Positions 1-8,181 of a DNA stretch of 47,878 nt are shown piece by piece (the first letter of the stretch is position 1; the number at the start of each line of letters is the position of its first letter). The notes below the pieces were generated by a model. The model ran no database searches. It worked only from the letters and a program-made list of their open reading frames with translations, and was not told the origin of the DNA. The translations under genes were made by a program, and so were the position numbers. This DNA comes from Mycobacteriaceae bacterium (GTDB lineage: Bacteria; Actinomycetota; Actinomycetes; Mycobacteriales; Mycobacteriaceae), in NCBI GenBank assembly GCA_019751635.1, contig JAIENC010000139.1:1-47878 (forward strand), written 5' to 3'.

Positions 1-502
1 TCTGCCCGCTGGCCGTCCAACCACCCTGCCCGGTGGGCGTCAAGATCATGTCGGTCTTATAGACGTCGGCGCCGTGTGCCTGCTCAGACAACCCGAAGGC
101 GAAGACCTCTCCGGACTCCAGCTGCTCAGCGGCCCGACGCTTGGCGTCCTCATTGGAGCTCATCCAGATCGGGCCCAAACCCAGCGCTGTCACTTGAAAC
201 GGGTACCAATAGCTCAGCCCATAAAAGCCCAGAATTTCAGCGAATTCGCTGAGCCGATAGGTGTCCCAGCGGCAGTCGGCCGCCCCGTATTTGGCCGGCG
301 TCAGCATATTGGCGAACAGGCGCTGCTCACCGACAAAGGCTAAGAAGTCGGAGTACCAGACCCGGTCGTGGTCATCGGCCTTTAATCGCTCTTTGCCCCT
401 GGATTCGAAAAAATCCACCAGCGATCGCATGATCTCCCCGGAGCGTTGATCGGGGTACTGGCGCGGTAAATGGTGGGGATTAAGCAGGATCACGGGTGCC
501 AT
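1..502 (-). CDS. fadE4: Acyl-CoA dehydrogenase FadE4-like, N-terminal part (cut by window edge)
   Basis: Reading leftwards from an ATG at 502, the frame stays open to the window edge, giving about 167 residues of the N-terminal half. The translation begins MAPVILLNPHHLPRQYPD and continues with an all-helical segment, then FAFGLSEQAHGADVYKTDM. That last stretch is the FAD-binding signature region of acyl-CoA dehydrogenases, where T-E-P-x-x-G-S-D is usual and here reads S-E-Q-A-H-G-A-D. The family oxidises acyl-CoA thioesters to trans-2-enoyl-CoA in beta-oxidation, using FAD. By sequence and neighbourhood it looks like Mtb Rv0231 (FadE4). The catalytic glutamate lies beyond the window. The gene is convergent with nothing nearby; the acyltransferase gene upstream runs in the same direction and ends 60 bases away. 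The family call is solid; the substrate is unknown. Confidence 0.85.
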   Translation of the reverse strand, partial: MAPVILLNPHHLPRQYPDQRSGEIMRSLVDFFESRGKERLKADDHDRVWYSDFLAFVGEQRLFANMLTPAKYGAADCRWDTYRLSEFAEILGFYGLSYWYPFQVTALGLGPIWMSSNEDAKRRAAEQLESGEVFAFGLSEQAHGADVYKTDMILTPTGQGGWTASGQ

Positions 503-562
503 AGTAGAACCGCTACTGCTCGGCAGTGAGCGCGGCAACACACCGGGCAAGCACCACGCTCT

Positions 563-1783
563 TTACCGGTTCACCACGACATGCACCGCACGTGCCGAAT
601 GTGGGTCACCGCGCCGCCGGCGCAATGCTTCCCGACACGGTGATTCAACCAGGGCATAACTTACCGCAGCGATCGCGATACCGAAGATCAGCGTTAACCC
701 CAACACCGCCGGCATGAACCCGGTAAACGGGAACTCGCCGATCACCGGGAAAACCATGGCCAAGGCGGCCAGATGCCAGATGAACAGGCCATAAGACCAG
801 CGACCCAACGTCACCATGCCCGCCGCGCCCAGGAATCGGTGCGGGGTATCAGGTCGATCCAGTACCAGCGGCGCCAGCAGCGCCACTGCCACCAACGCAC
901 CCATCGACGTCTTGACTGCGAACTGACCCGGAGTGCCCGGAACCAAGCCCTCCGGGCCGGCCAGCGGCGAAGCCGCCACCAGGTAACCCAGTAGCGCGAC
1001 ACCAGCCATCAGCACGCGCCGCCGCGCCAACCGGTGCGGCAGGCCCAGCTGGCTGTGGGTCCACTCCGCGAGCACCATGCCCGCCGCAAACCAGGAAAAA
1101 AACGCCGGCGGCCAGTTCAGCGGGTTAGTCCCGGGGCTGGGGTGCAGCGGAAGCCAACTCCACGCCCAACTCATGGCCGCCAAAGCAACAATCGCCGGTA
1201 CCCGAGCCGGCATCGGCAGCTGGCGAGCCAGCAACGCCAGGATCGGCAGCACCAGATAGAAGCTGACCTCAACAGACAGGCTCCACATCTGCGTCAAGCC
1301 CGCGGTCAAGGTCAGTGGCACATAGATCTGGGTAAGCGACAAATTCGCCAACCACACGGTCAGACTGGGGTGATCCGCCTCAGGCAGCAAGCTGAGCACA
1401 ACGATCACCGCAACCACATAGGCCGGCATAATGCGGACCACCCGTGACCACAAGTACTGACCGGTTGATGGCCGCGGCGCCACACCATGTTCGGCGGCAA
1501 CGTGCCCACGCCACAACAAGAATCCCGAAAGCGCGAAAAACACCGCCACTGCAAGGTCAAACCGGCTCAATAACCGGCCTAAGACGCCACTGGAGTGCCC
1601 AGTCTGGAAAGCCACATGAGTCACCACCACACCCACCGCTGCGCAGGCCCGCATTCCCTCTACCGCCGGCAGGAAGCCACGGGTGCCACCCACCCGTTCA
1701 GACTGCGTACCGCAGCGCCCAACTTCGCTGAACTGACGATCACCGCCGGGTTGATCGGGCTGCGGGCAGACGGTCACCACCAC
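563..1783 (-). CDS. Membrane acyltransferase, acyltransferase-3 family (Rv0228-like)
   Basis: A 406-residue integral membrane protein of the acyltransferase-3 family, which transfers acyl groups such as acetyl or succinyl onto surface glycans and lipids. The family start motif is seen near residue 35 (RGFLPAVEGMRACAAVGVVVTH), with the conserved Arg and His of the first helix. About ten hydrophobic segments follow, and the conserved F-F-A-L-S-G-F-L-L motif is seen near residue 80. The start shown is the first of three tandem GTG codons; GTG at 1693 (31 residues later) would also keep the whole domain. It heads the minus strand side of a divergent pair with the DUF3068 gene. In Mtb the equivalent position is held by Rv0228. 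The substrate cannot be read from sequence; a cell-envelope glycolipid is inferred from its neighbours. Confidence 0.85.
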   Translation of the reverse strand: MVVTVCPQPDQPGGDRQFSEVGRCGTQSERVGGTRGFLPAVEGMRACAAVGVVVTHVAFQTGHSSGVLGRLLSRFDLAVAVFFALSGFLLWRGHVAAEHGVAPRPSTGQYLWSRVVRIMPAYVVAVIVVLSLLPEADHPSLTVWLANLSLTQIYVPLTLTAGLTQMWSLSVEVSFYLVLPILALLARQLPMPARVPAIVALAAMSWAWSWLPLHPSPGTNPLNWPPAFFSWFAAGMVLAEWTHSQLGLPHRLARRRVLMAGVALLGYLVAASPLAGPEGLVPGTPGQFAVKTSMGALVAVALLAPLVLDRPDTPHRFLGAAGMVTLGRWSYGLFIWHLAALAMVFPVIGEFPFTGFMPAVLGLTLIFGIAIAAVSYALVESPCREALRRRRGDPHSARAVHVVVNR

Positions 1784-1920
1784 AGTCTGCCGGTAACGGT
1801 CAGCTCGCGATCGGCCGAGATGTGCCCGCAGGACCTTAGATTTTGCTGTTAGGGTCAGACGGGTTTGCCTAGCTGCTTGATGGGCTCGGAGCGATTCGCG
1901 GCGGAGGGTCCTTGGACCAG

Positions 1921-1928
1921 AAGGAGGT
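1921..1928 (+). promoter_or_regulatory. Perfect Shine-Dalgarno AAGGAGGT for the DUF3068 gene
   Basis: AAGGAGGT is fully complementary to the 16S anti-Shine-Dalgarno tail and lies 9 bases before the GTG at 1938. It fixes that start and predicts strong translation. Confidence 0.85.
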
Positions 1929-1937
1929 CACGGCAAC

Positions 1938-3161
1938 GTGAACCGAGCAGTCATGTTGCGGATCGCGGCAACCGCAAGCATCGGACTCGGCGCCGCCCTG
2001 CTGGCCGCCTCGTTGCTGCTGTGGACCTACACCACCAGCAAAATCAGCAAAATCCCGCTCAGCATTGACACCACGCTGATGAGCAACGGCACCGGCGCCA
2101 CCCTCGATGGGGCGTCGCTGTCAAGTGAGCATGTCGTCATCAACCAGAATGTGCCGCTGGTATCCCAGCAGCAAGTCAGCGTCGAATCCCCGGCCAATGC
2201 TGATCTGGTTACGCTGCAGGTCGGTACTTCAGTTCGGCGCACCGACAAGCAGAAGGACGCCGGGCTGCTGTTAGCCATCGTCGACACAGTCACCCTCAAT
2301 CGCAAAACAGCGACGGCGGTATCCGATGAGACCCACCCCGGCGGCTCGGTCCAAAAGCCACGCATCATCAATGAGATGAACCCGGCAACCAACATTGCCT
2401 TGCCGCATGACGGGTTGTCCTATCGATTCCCGTTCCACACTGAAAAGAAGACGTATCCGTATTTCGACCCGATCGCGCAGAAAGCGTACGAGGCGAACTA
2501 CTCCGGCCAAGAAGACGTCAACGGGTTGACCACCTATCGGTTCACCCAAAACATCGGTTATGACGCTAAAGGGAAGCTGGTCAACCCGGTGGCCTACCCC
2601 TCTCTCTACGCCAACGAAGAAGACACCAAGCTCACCGTGCCACCAGCAATAGTGGACTTGCCGGGTGAGCCGGGTGAGAAAATCACCATGACTCGCTATT
2701 ACGCGGCCCAACGAACTTTTTGGGTGGACCCGGTATCGGGCACCATCGTCAAACAAACCGAACACGCTAACCACTACTTCGCCCGTGATGCGCTCAAGCC
2801 CGAGATAGCCCTGGTTGACTACCGCGTCGCGTCCACCGAACAAACGGTGGAGTCTCAGGTCAACTCCGCCCGCAATGAGCGGGACCGGTTGGCGTTATGG
2901 TCGCGGGTCTTGCCGATTTCGTTCACCGCCGCCGGGCTCATCGCGCTAGTCGGCGGTAGCTCGCTAGCCTCGTTCAGCCTGCGCACCGAGGCCGCGTTAG
3001 CGACGACCGGCTTAGACCGCGGCGAAGACGGCGGGTACGGCCGCGGCGAGCAAGCCGCCGAACGGGTGCCGGGCGCGGAAGCCGAGACCGAGAAGCTGCC
3101 CGCGCAACGCCCACAGCCACGCCGCGACCCAGATCCCCCGGCTTCGGGCTCACCCAGCTGA
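1938..3161 (+). CDS. DUF3068 (PorA-family) envelope membrane protein, Rv0227c-like
   Basis: 407 residues. The protein has an N-terminal transmembrane helix (about residues 10-32), a large exported domain, a second helix near residues 325-348 and a polar, charged C-terminal tail. This is the DUF3068 layout. The GTG start is set by the perfect Shine-Dalgarno at 1921-1928. As I recall, homologues in Corynebacterium and M. smegmatis are needed for lipomannan maturation and lipoarabinomannan synthesis, and Mtb Rv0227c is the orthologue. The gene is followed on the same strand by a multispanning protein. The acyltransferase, glycosyltransferase and methyltransferase genes sit around it, which fits an envelope lipid or glycan assembly function. 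The biochemical activity of the domain is not known and nothing in the sequence reveals catalytic residues. Confidence 0.85.
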   Translation: MNRAVMLRIAATASIGLGAALLAASLLLWTYTTSKISKIPLSIDTTLMSNGTGATLDGASLSSEHVVINQNVPLVSQQQVSVESPANADLVTLQVGTSVRRTDKQKDAGLLLAIVDTVTLNRKTATAVSDETHPGGSVQKPRIINEMNPATNIALPHDGLSYRFPFHTEKKTYPYFDPIAQKAYEANYSGQEDVNGLTTYRFTQNIGYDAKGKLVNPVAYPSLYANEEDTKLTVPPAIVDLPGEPGEKITMTRYYAAQRTFWVDPVSGTIVKQTEHANHYFARDALKPEIALVDYRVASTEQTVESQVNSARNERDRLALWSRVLPISFTAAGLIALVGGSSLASFSLRTEAALATTGLDRGEDGGYGRGEQAAERVPGAEAETEKLPAQRPQPRRDPDPPASGSPS

Positions 3162-3199
3162 GACGCGCAGCTGCCCCAGGGTATGCGCTAGCCCTGGCA

Positions 3200-4858
3200 T
3201 TGCTGGTGGTTGGACCGTTACTGGGTCGCGGGTATCTGCTGCTGCGTGACGCGGTCTCCACACCACGGTCCTATCTGTCCGATAGCGCCCTGGGGTTGAT
3301 GGCGGCACCACGAGCCACACCCCAGGATTTCGCTGTCGCGCTCGCTTCCCACCTGGTCGACGGCGGCATCGTGGTGAAAGTTCTGCTGGTTACCGGGTTA
3401 TGGCTAGCCGGCTGGGGTGCCGCCCGATTGGTTGCAACGCTGCTACCGGAGTCCGGGGCGGGCGGCCAGTTCGTGGCCATCACACTCGCGATCTGGAACC
3501 CCTATGTCGCCGAGCGGCTGCTGCAGGGCCATTGGAGCTTGCTGCTCGGCTATGGCTGTCTGCCCTGGCTCGCTACCCGGATGCTGGCGCTGAGGGGCGG
3601 CGACACCGAGGCGGGGCCAACCTGGCAGCAACTGTGCACGCTGGCATTTTGGTTCGCGCTAGCCGGGCTCACCCCGACCGGGCTACTGTTGGCCGCCACG
3701 GTGGGGTTGGTGTGTGTAGCCGCCCCAGGACGAGGTATCCCCCGCGGGCGGTGCGCGGCCGTCGTAGGGGGCACTGCAGTGGTGGCGGCGCTGCCCTGGT
3801 TGACCGCGTCCGCTTTAGGCCCTCCACTGCGCAACCCGGACGGCGCTCTTGGGGTAGCGGCGTTCGCGGCCCGGGCAGAGCCCGGGCTGAGCACGCTGGG
3901 TAGCCTCGTCAGCCTCGGCGGGATCTGGAATGGCGCAGCAGTACCCGCTTCTCGGGCAACCCTGTTTGCCGTGTTGTCTGCCGTGGTGCTGCTGGGGGTG
4001 GTGGCGATCGGGCTGCCGACCTTAGTCCGCCGCCCACCGGCAGTGCCGTTACTCGTGTTGGCCGCAGTGTCTGTGCTGCTATCAGCGGCTTTGGCCAGCG
4101 GCGCGGGGGTGGGTGGACTGAGCGCGGCGGTTGAAGCGTGGCCTGGGGTAGCTGTCTTGCGGGATGGGCAGAAATGGGTGGCACTGGCTATGCCGGCTTA
4201 TGCGTTAGCCGGCGCCGGTGCTGTGCTGACGTTGCAGCGGTGGCTGCAGCCGGCGGTGTCCGCGCCAGCCTGCTGCGTCGCAGTGCTTCTTGCGCTGCCC
4301 GACCTGGCCTGGGGGGTGTGCGGACAGGTGCAGCCGGTGCACTATCCGCCGGGCTGGGCGGCCACCTCGGCAGCGATAAACAACCAACCCGGAACTGTCG
4401 CGGTGTTGCCCGCTGGCATGATGCGCCGCTTCCCATGGTCTGGCCCAAATCCGGTGCTCGACCCGCTGCCCCGTTGGGTCCGCGCCGACGTGCTGACTAC
4501 CGGCGACTTGACCGTTTCCGGTCGGATTCTACCGGGGGAAGGCGCCAACGCCCGGGCCGTGCAGCAGCTTCTGTTAGCGGGATCCGAGCCCGCCGTGTTG
4601 GCCCGCGCCGGGGTGACGTGGCTAGTGGTCGAGTTGGATACGGCTGGAGATCGCGGAGCGGCCGCACAGACCCTGGCGGCTTTGCCGCTTGCCTATCGCG
4701 ACGACAACCTCGCCCTGTACCGGGTGGGCGGCCACACCGCTGGCGTATCTCCTGGCCGGCGCCTAGCTACCCTGCTCGCGCACGCGGCGTGGTTGGCCCT
4801 GCTCGCCGCACCGACGCTACGTCTGGGGTATTGGCTGCGCTCTAGACGACGCCGCTGA
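3200..4858 (+). CDS. Multispanning membrane protein, Rv0226c-like
   Basis: At least 552 residues with roughly ten or more hydrophobic helices. An early extracytoplasmic loop carries LLLRDAVSTPRSYL, and a soluble domain lies between about residues 395 and 510. The family is known only as conserved mycobacterial transmembrane proteins (Mtb Rv0226c). The layout of many helices, an acidic first loop and a C-terminal soluble part resembles GT-C glycosyltransferases, but that is inference. The start is unsettled. TTG at 3200 is the first usual start codon in frame, yet the frame is open upstream back across the end of the preceding gene and encodes a basic stretch plus the first half of the hydrophobic helix. 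No ATG or GTG is available there. The 3' end overlaps the convergent glycosyltransferase gene by 17 bases. Confidence 0.75.
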   Translation: MLVVGPLLGRGYLLLRDAVSTPRSYLSDSALGLMAAPRATPQDFAVALASHLVDGGIVVKVLLVTGLWLAGWGAARLVATLLPESGAGGQFVAITLAIWNPYVAERLLQGHWSLLLGYGCLPWLATRMLALRGGDTEAGPTWQQLCTLAFWFALAGLTPTGLLLAATVGLVCVAAPGRGIPRGRCAAVVGGTAVVAALPWLTASALGPPLRNPDGALGVAAFAARAEPGLSTLGSLVSLGGIWNGAAVPASRATLFAVLSAVVLLGVVAIGLPTLVRRPPAVPLLVLAAVSVLLSAALASGAGVGGLSAAVEAWPGVAVLRDGQKWVALAMPAYALAGAGAVLTLQRWLQPAVSAPACCVAVLLALPDLAWGVCGQVQPVHYPPGWAATSAAINNQPGTVAVLPAGMMRRFPWSGPNPVLDPLPRWVRADVLTTGDLTVSGRILPGEGANARAVQQLLLAGSEPAVLARAGVTWLVVELDTAGDRGAAAQTLAALPLAYRDDNLALYRVGGHTAGVSPGRRLATLLAHAAWLALLAAPTLRLGYWLRSRRRR

Positions 4859-5996
4859 CCCGGTTGCCGGCCTGGACCGCCGCCAAGACCGTGTGCATCG
4901 CCTCCGCACTTTGTGGCCAGGAAAATTCTGCGCTGCGCGCCTGCGCCTTGCCCCCGAGCTGGTCGCGCAGCACCGGATCACTGAGTAGCTGCTCGAGACG
5001 GGCAATGAGTTCGCCGCGGTTGTCGACCAACATTCCGGTCACACCGTCGACGATTGAATCGGACAATCCGCCCGAGCGGCGGTAGCCAATGGTAGGCACG
5101 GCATGCTGAGCCGCCTCAACGACAGCCAGCCCCCAACCCTCTTTGCGCGACGGTAGGAGATGCACCCAAGAACTACGTACCACCTGCTGTTTAGTTGCCT
5201 CATCGACGTGGCCGTGAAAGGTCACTGCATCGGAGACGTCAAGCTGGCGGGCATAATCGACCAGCCGTTGCCGCCACCATCCCCCGCCCACGATGTCTAG
5301 ATGCAGACCGGGTATCTGTGGCCGCAGCGCAGCGACCGCTGCCAACGCGTCTTCGATCTGCTTGTGCGGCACCAACCTCGATAGCACCACCACCCGCGGC
5401 GTCGGCGACCGAGGGCTAGCCACTAACGTCGCATCAATATGATCTAAACCGTTGCGCACCACAGCTATTCGCTCGTTATCTACCCCCAACGCAACCAGAT
5501 CCCGGGCCGACGGCAGCGACACCGTGACATATTGATTGCGCCGATTCAGCCACGGCGACAACCGCGATTCGACATACCAGCCCAGGCGGGCGATTATCGG
5601 ACCGGCAACCGGCCATTGCTCACGATGGCAGTGATGCACGAGCAGCACCACCCGTTTCCCGTACACCAGGCGAGCGAGAAACGGGCAGCCATTTTGGGTA
5701 TCGATGACCACATCGGGACGGACTCGCCGCAGCGGCCCTAACCCGATTCGGGCTGCCATCATCGCCATCAATGCCCAGATATAGACCGAATACCTGCCGC
5801 CAGCGCGATTGATCCGCACCCCGTCGACCACCTCATGCCGCGCCGCGCCGGGATAGCGGGCCGTGCGCAACGTGACGGCAACACCGGATGCGGCCAGCTG
5901 CGCGCCGATACGTTGCAAGTAAGTTTCGCTGCCGCCCCCCTGCGGATGGCCGGTATCACGCCAGCACAGCAGCAGGACAGAACGCAGAGCAGACAT
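4842..5996 (-). CDS. GT4-family glycosyltransferase, Rv0225-like
   Basis: 384 residues of GT-B fold. The N-terminal domain carries the acceptor-side glycine motif (GGGSETYLQRI, residues 20-30). The C-terminal domain shows LSRLVPHKQ (205-213), with Arg and Lys typical of nucleotide-sugar phosphate contacts, and the retaining-enzyme EX7E motif, Glu286 to Glu294, in KEGWGLAVVEAA. It should transfer a sugar from a nucleotide donor onto a lipid or polysaccharide at the cytoplasmic face of the membrane. Mtb Rv0225 is the positional match. A TAGGCT hexamer eight bases before the ATG supports this start without a leader. It is convergent with the multispanning gene (17-base overlap). Donor and acceptor are unknown; lipoarabinomannan-related glycolipids are a reasonable guess from the DUF3068 neighbour. 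Confidence 0.88.
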   Translation of the reverse strand: MSALRSVLLLCWRDTGHPQGGGSETYLQRIGAQLAASGVAVTLRTARYPGAARHEVVDGVRINRAGGRYSVYIWALMAMMAARIGLGPLRRVRPDVVIDTQNGCPFLARLVYGKRVVLLVHHCHREQWPVAGPIIARLGWYVESRLSPWLNRRNQYVTVSLPSARDLVALGVDNERIAVVRNGLDHIDATLVASPRSPTPRVVVLSRLVPHKQIEDALAAVAALRPQIPGLHLDIVGGGWWRQRLVDYARQLDVSDAVTFHGHVDEATKQQVVRSSWVHLLPSRKEGWGLAVVEAAQHAVPTIGYRRSGGLSDSIVDGVTGMLVDNRGELIARLEQLLSDPVLRDQLGGKAQARSAEFSWPQSAEAMHTVLAAVQAGNRVSGVV

Positions 5997-6004
5997 TTGC
6001 CAAC

Positions 6005-6010
6005 AGCCTA
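6005..6010 (-). promoter_or_regulatory. Candidate -10 box (TAGGCT) of the glycosyltransferase gene
   Basis: On the minus strand TAGGCT fits TANNNT and ends 8 bases before the ATG at 5996. No Shine-Dalgarno is visible, so a leaderless or nearly leaderless transcript is inferred. Confidence 0.5.
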
Positions 6011-6142
6011 ATGCGAGACCTTCCCCGAGTCCGTTGTGGCATCTAATGGGGATGAGGTGTCAAAGCAGAGGTGGCCGACTCGATGCGCCGTCAGATTTGG
6101 TGGCGCACCGGATCAAGCGCCGCAGCGGACTGAACACGCGAG

Positions 6143-7105
6143 TTAAGACGGCACCGATGCAGTTTGGGCGTTGCGTTGCAGACCCTCGAGGGCACATCGA
6201 TCCGCAATGAGTACTTTCGGGCGACGCTGCGCTAGCGCTGCACCAAAAAGCACCAGGAGCACTCCTACACCGAGGTTCCAGCCGACCGGTTCATGGAGTA
6301 CCACAACGCCGATGAGCACCGCAAAAACCGGGACCAGATACGCGACGGTCGAGGCCGACGTCGCGCCAGCGTCGCGAATGATCTTGAGGTGCAAGACATA
6401 GGCAAAACCGGTGCCCAGTATGCCAAGAGCAAGAATGGCTACCAGCGTCGCAGGTGCCAGAGTAGGAACCCGCGAGGACGTCGCAAGGCAGATCACAGCC
6501 AGCTGCAGCGTCGCGCACGCTAGCTGACAGAAGGTGAGGGCTAATGGGGATCGGCCGCTGTCTCGGACGAAATACCGCAGGTATACCCACCCAAGCCCGT
6601 AACACACCGCGGCAGTAATCGCTGCGGCTACCCCGATCGTGTCGGCCTGAAACCCGTCCCACACTCTTAGCACGACCACCACGCCCGCCATCCCCACCAC
6701 GAGTCCGATCACGGCGTGCACGGTAGGGCGCTCATCACGCAACGCTGCGAACGCAAACACCGCAGCAAACAGGGGCGCAGTACCATTGGCGACCCCCGCG
6801 ACAACGGACGACACCCGTAACTCGGCGTAGCAAAAAAGCATAAACGGCACAGTGTTAAGGATCAGTGCGACAAGGAATAGGTGTGCCCACAACCGCGGCT
6901 CACGCGGCACCGAGAGCCGAGTTACTAGCAACGTCAAGGCCAGCGCGGCCGCGCCGAGAAAACACCGCCCCAACGTGAGCTCAGCAGGCGACAAGTCGGC
7001 CAACGCCACCTTGATAAACAAGAAACTAGCGCCCCAGATAGCGGCCAGCACCAACAGGATGATTCGCCATCCAGACCTGCGGCCGATTGCTGAAGGTATC
7101 GCCAC
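6143..7105 (-). CDS. EamA-family (drug/metabolite transporter superfamily) permease
   Basis: 320 residues with ten predicted transmembrane helices arranged as two EamA repeats. The first opens with IWGASFLFIKVALADLSPAELTL, the typical first-helix signature, where W-G-x-x-F is conserved. The second repeat begins near ITAAVCYGLGWVYLRYFV. The family exports or imports small metabolites such as amino acids, nucleosides or sugars by secondary transport; the substrate cannot be predicted. The GTG start is supported by a GGGAGGG Shine-Dalgarno-like run at 7111-7119. The C-terminal residues after the tenth helix are short and polar. I do not recall an EamA gene between Rv0224c and Rv0225 in Mtb, so it looks like a lineage-specific gain or a loss in Mtb. 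It sits inside the envelope glycolipid block, but any functional link is unproven. Confidence 0.88.
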   Translation of the reverse strand: MAIPSAIGRRSGWRIILLVLAAIWGASFLFIKVALADLSPAELTLGRCFLGAAALALTLLVTRLSVPREPRLWAHLFLVALILNTVPFMLFCYAELRVSSVVAGVANGTAPLFAAVFAFAALRDERPTVHAVIGLVVGMAGVVVVLRVWDGFQADTIGVAAAITAAVCYGLGWVYLRYFVRDSGRSPLALTFCQLACATLQLAVICLATSSRVPTLAPATLVAILALGILGTGFAYVLHLKIIRDAGATSASTVAYLVPVFAVLIGVVVLHEPVGWNLGVGVLLVLFGAALAQRRPKVLIADRCALEGLQRNAQTASVPS

Positions 7106-7336
7106 AGTCGCCCTCCCCCGTTCAGCGACGCAGAAAAATTACTTCGACCCAGCGATGCTTTGTTGAGTTGAATCACCAGTAACCGGGCGGACCTCGATAG
7201 CTTCAAGCACTGAACGCCCTAGCTGCACACACCACGATAGCGGCCGGCGCTCAAGCACGACGTCTGACTCCGGCGGCGGTAGCCCAACAACGCGCTCGAC
7301 TACTGAAGATGCCTCACCCGCCGACCGCCGAGGCCG

Positions 7337-7342
7337 TAGGGT
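7337..7342 (+). promoter_or_regulatory. Candidate -10 box (TAGGGT) of the methyltransferase gene
   Basis: TAGGGT fits TANNNT and ends 8 bases before the ATG at 7351, where no Shine-Dalgarno is present. This supports 7351 rather than 7309 as the start. Confidence 0.5.
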
Positions 7343-7350
7343 GTGGGCTG

Positions 7351-8115
7351 ATGGCCGCTAACGACGTCTTGGCCCGACGCGCAACGCTAGCCCGCTCACT
7401 GCGGCTACTCTCGATGTTCCGCTATGAGCAATCGGCACCAGAGCGGTTCTATCGCACGCTGGCCGCCGACACCGCCAACATGGTCACCGACTTGTGGTGG
7501 GCCATTGCCGGCAGCTCCCCCGTGGGCAACACGCTGCTCGATGTCGGCGGCGGGCCGGGATACTTCGCCACCGCTTTCACCGAAGCCGGCATCCGTTACC
7601 TCGGCGTTGAACCAGATCTGGGTGAAATGCACTCCGCTGGGCCAGCTTTCACCGAGAAATCCGGAACCTTTGTCCGGGCTTCGGGCATGGCACTGCCATT
7701 CGCCGACAATTCGGTGGACATCTGCTTATCTTCTAATGTCGCCGAGCATGTGCCACGGCCCTGGCAACTCGGCAACGAAATGCTCCGCGTGACTCGCCCC
7801 GGCGGATTGGCGGTGCTGTCCTACACCGTATGGCTGGGCCCGTTCGGCGGCCATGAGATGGGCCTGACGCACTACCTTGGCGGAGCTCGCGCCGCGGCGC
7901 GGTATGCCCGTAAGCACGGCCATCCAGCCAAAAATAACTACGGGTCATCGTTGTTCGCGGTGTCAGCCGCCAGCGGCTTGGACTGGGCCGCGAGCACCGG
8001 CGCCATGGTCACGGCATTTCCTCGCTACCACCCACGATGGGCATGGTGGTTGACCTCAATTCCGGGGCTGCGCGAGTTTCTGGTGAGCAATCTGGTGTTG
8101 GTGCTACGACCATGA
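7351..8115 (+). CDS. SAM-dependent methyltransferase, class I (Rv0224c-like)
   Basis: 254 residues, the same length I recall for Mtb Rv0224c. Motif I, LLDVGGGPGYFATAF, binds S-adenosylmethionine. It is followed by VEPD (acidic residue for the ribose), the DNSVDICLSSNVAEHVPRPW segment and the post-motif TRPGGLAVLSYT, all typical of the Methyltransf_11 family. The longer frame from ATG 7309 is possible, but a leaderless -10 at 7337-7342 and the family length favour 7351. No membrane helices are evident. Rv0224c is reported as important for growth in Mtb. Its position next to the glycosyltransferase and DUF3068 genes suggests methylation of an envelope lipid or sugar, which is inference only. 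Confidence 0.88.
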   Translation: MAANDVLARRATLARSLRLLSMFRYEQSAPERFYRTLAADTANMVTDLWWAIAGSSPVGNTLLDVGGGPGYFATAFTEAGIRYLGVEPDLGEMHSAGPAFTEKSGTFVRASGMALPFADNSVDICLSSNVAEHVPRPWQLGNEMLRVTRPGGLAVLSYTVWLGPFGGHEMGLTHYLGGARAAARYARKHGHPAKNNYGSSLFAVSAASGLDWAASTGAMVTAFPRYHPRWAWWLTSIPGLREFLVSNLVLVLRP

Positions 8116-8169
8116 CCGACCGGAACAGCCCTTAACTGAAACAGGTTCTCGACTTATCTCAGGGATGAG

Positions 8170-8175
8170 TAAGGT
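8170..8175 (+). promoter_or_regulatory. Candidate -10 box (TAAGGT) of the aldehyde dehydrogenase gene
   Basis: TAAGGT fits TANNNT and ends 6 bases before the ATG at 8182. A leaderless transcript is inferred. Confidence 0.5.
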
Positions 8176-8181
8176 GGCGGC

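Noticed and set aside
3400-4845. Long open frames overlapping the Rv0226c-like gene in another frame, at 3400-3903 and 4138-4845
   Set aside because: They lie in the shifted frame of a high-GC gene and encode Arg/Gly-rich sequence with no recognisable family.
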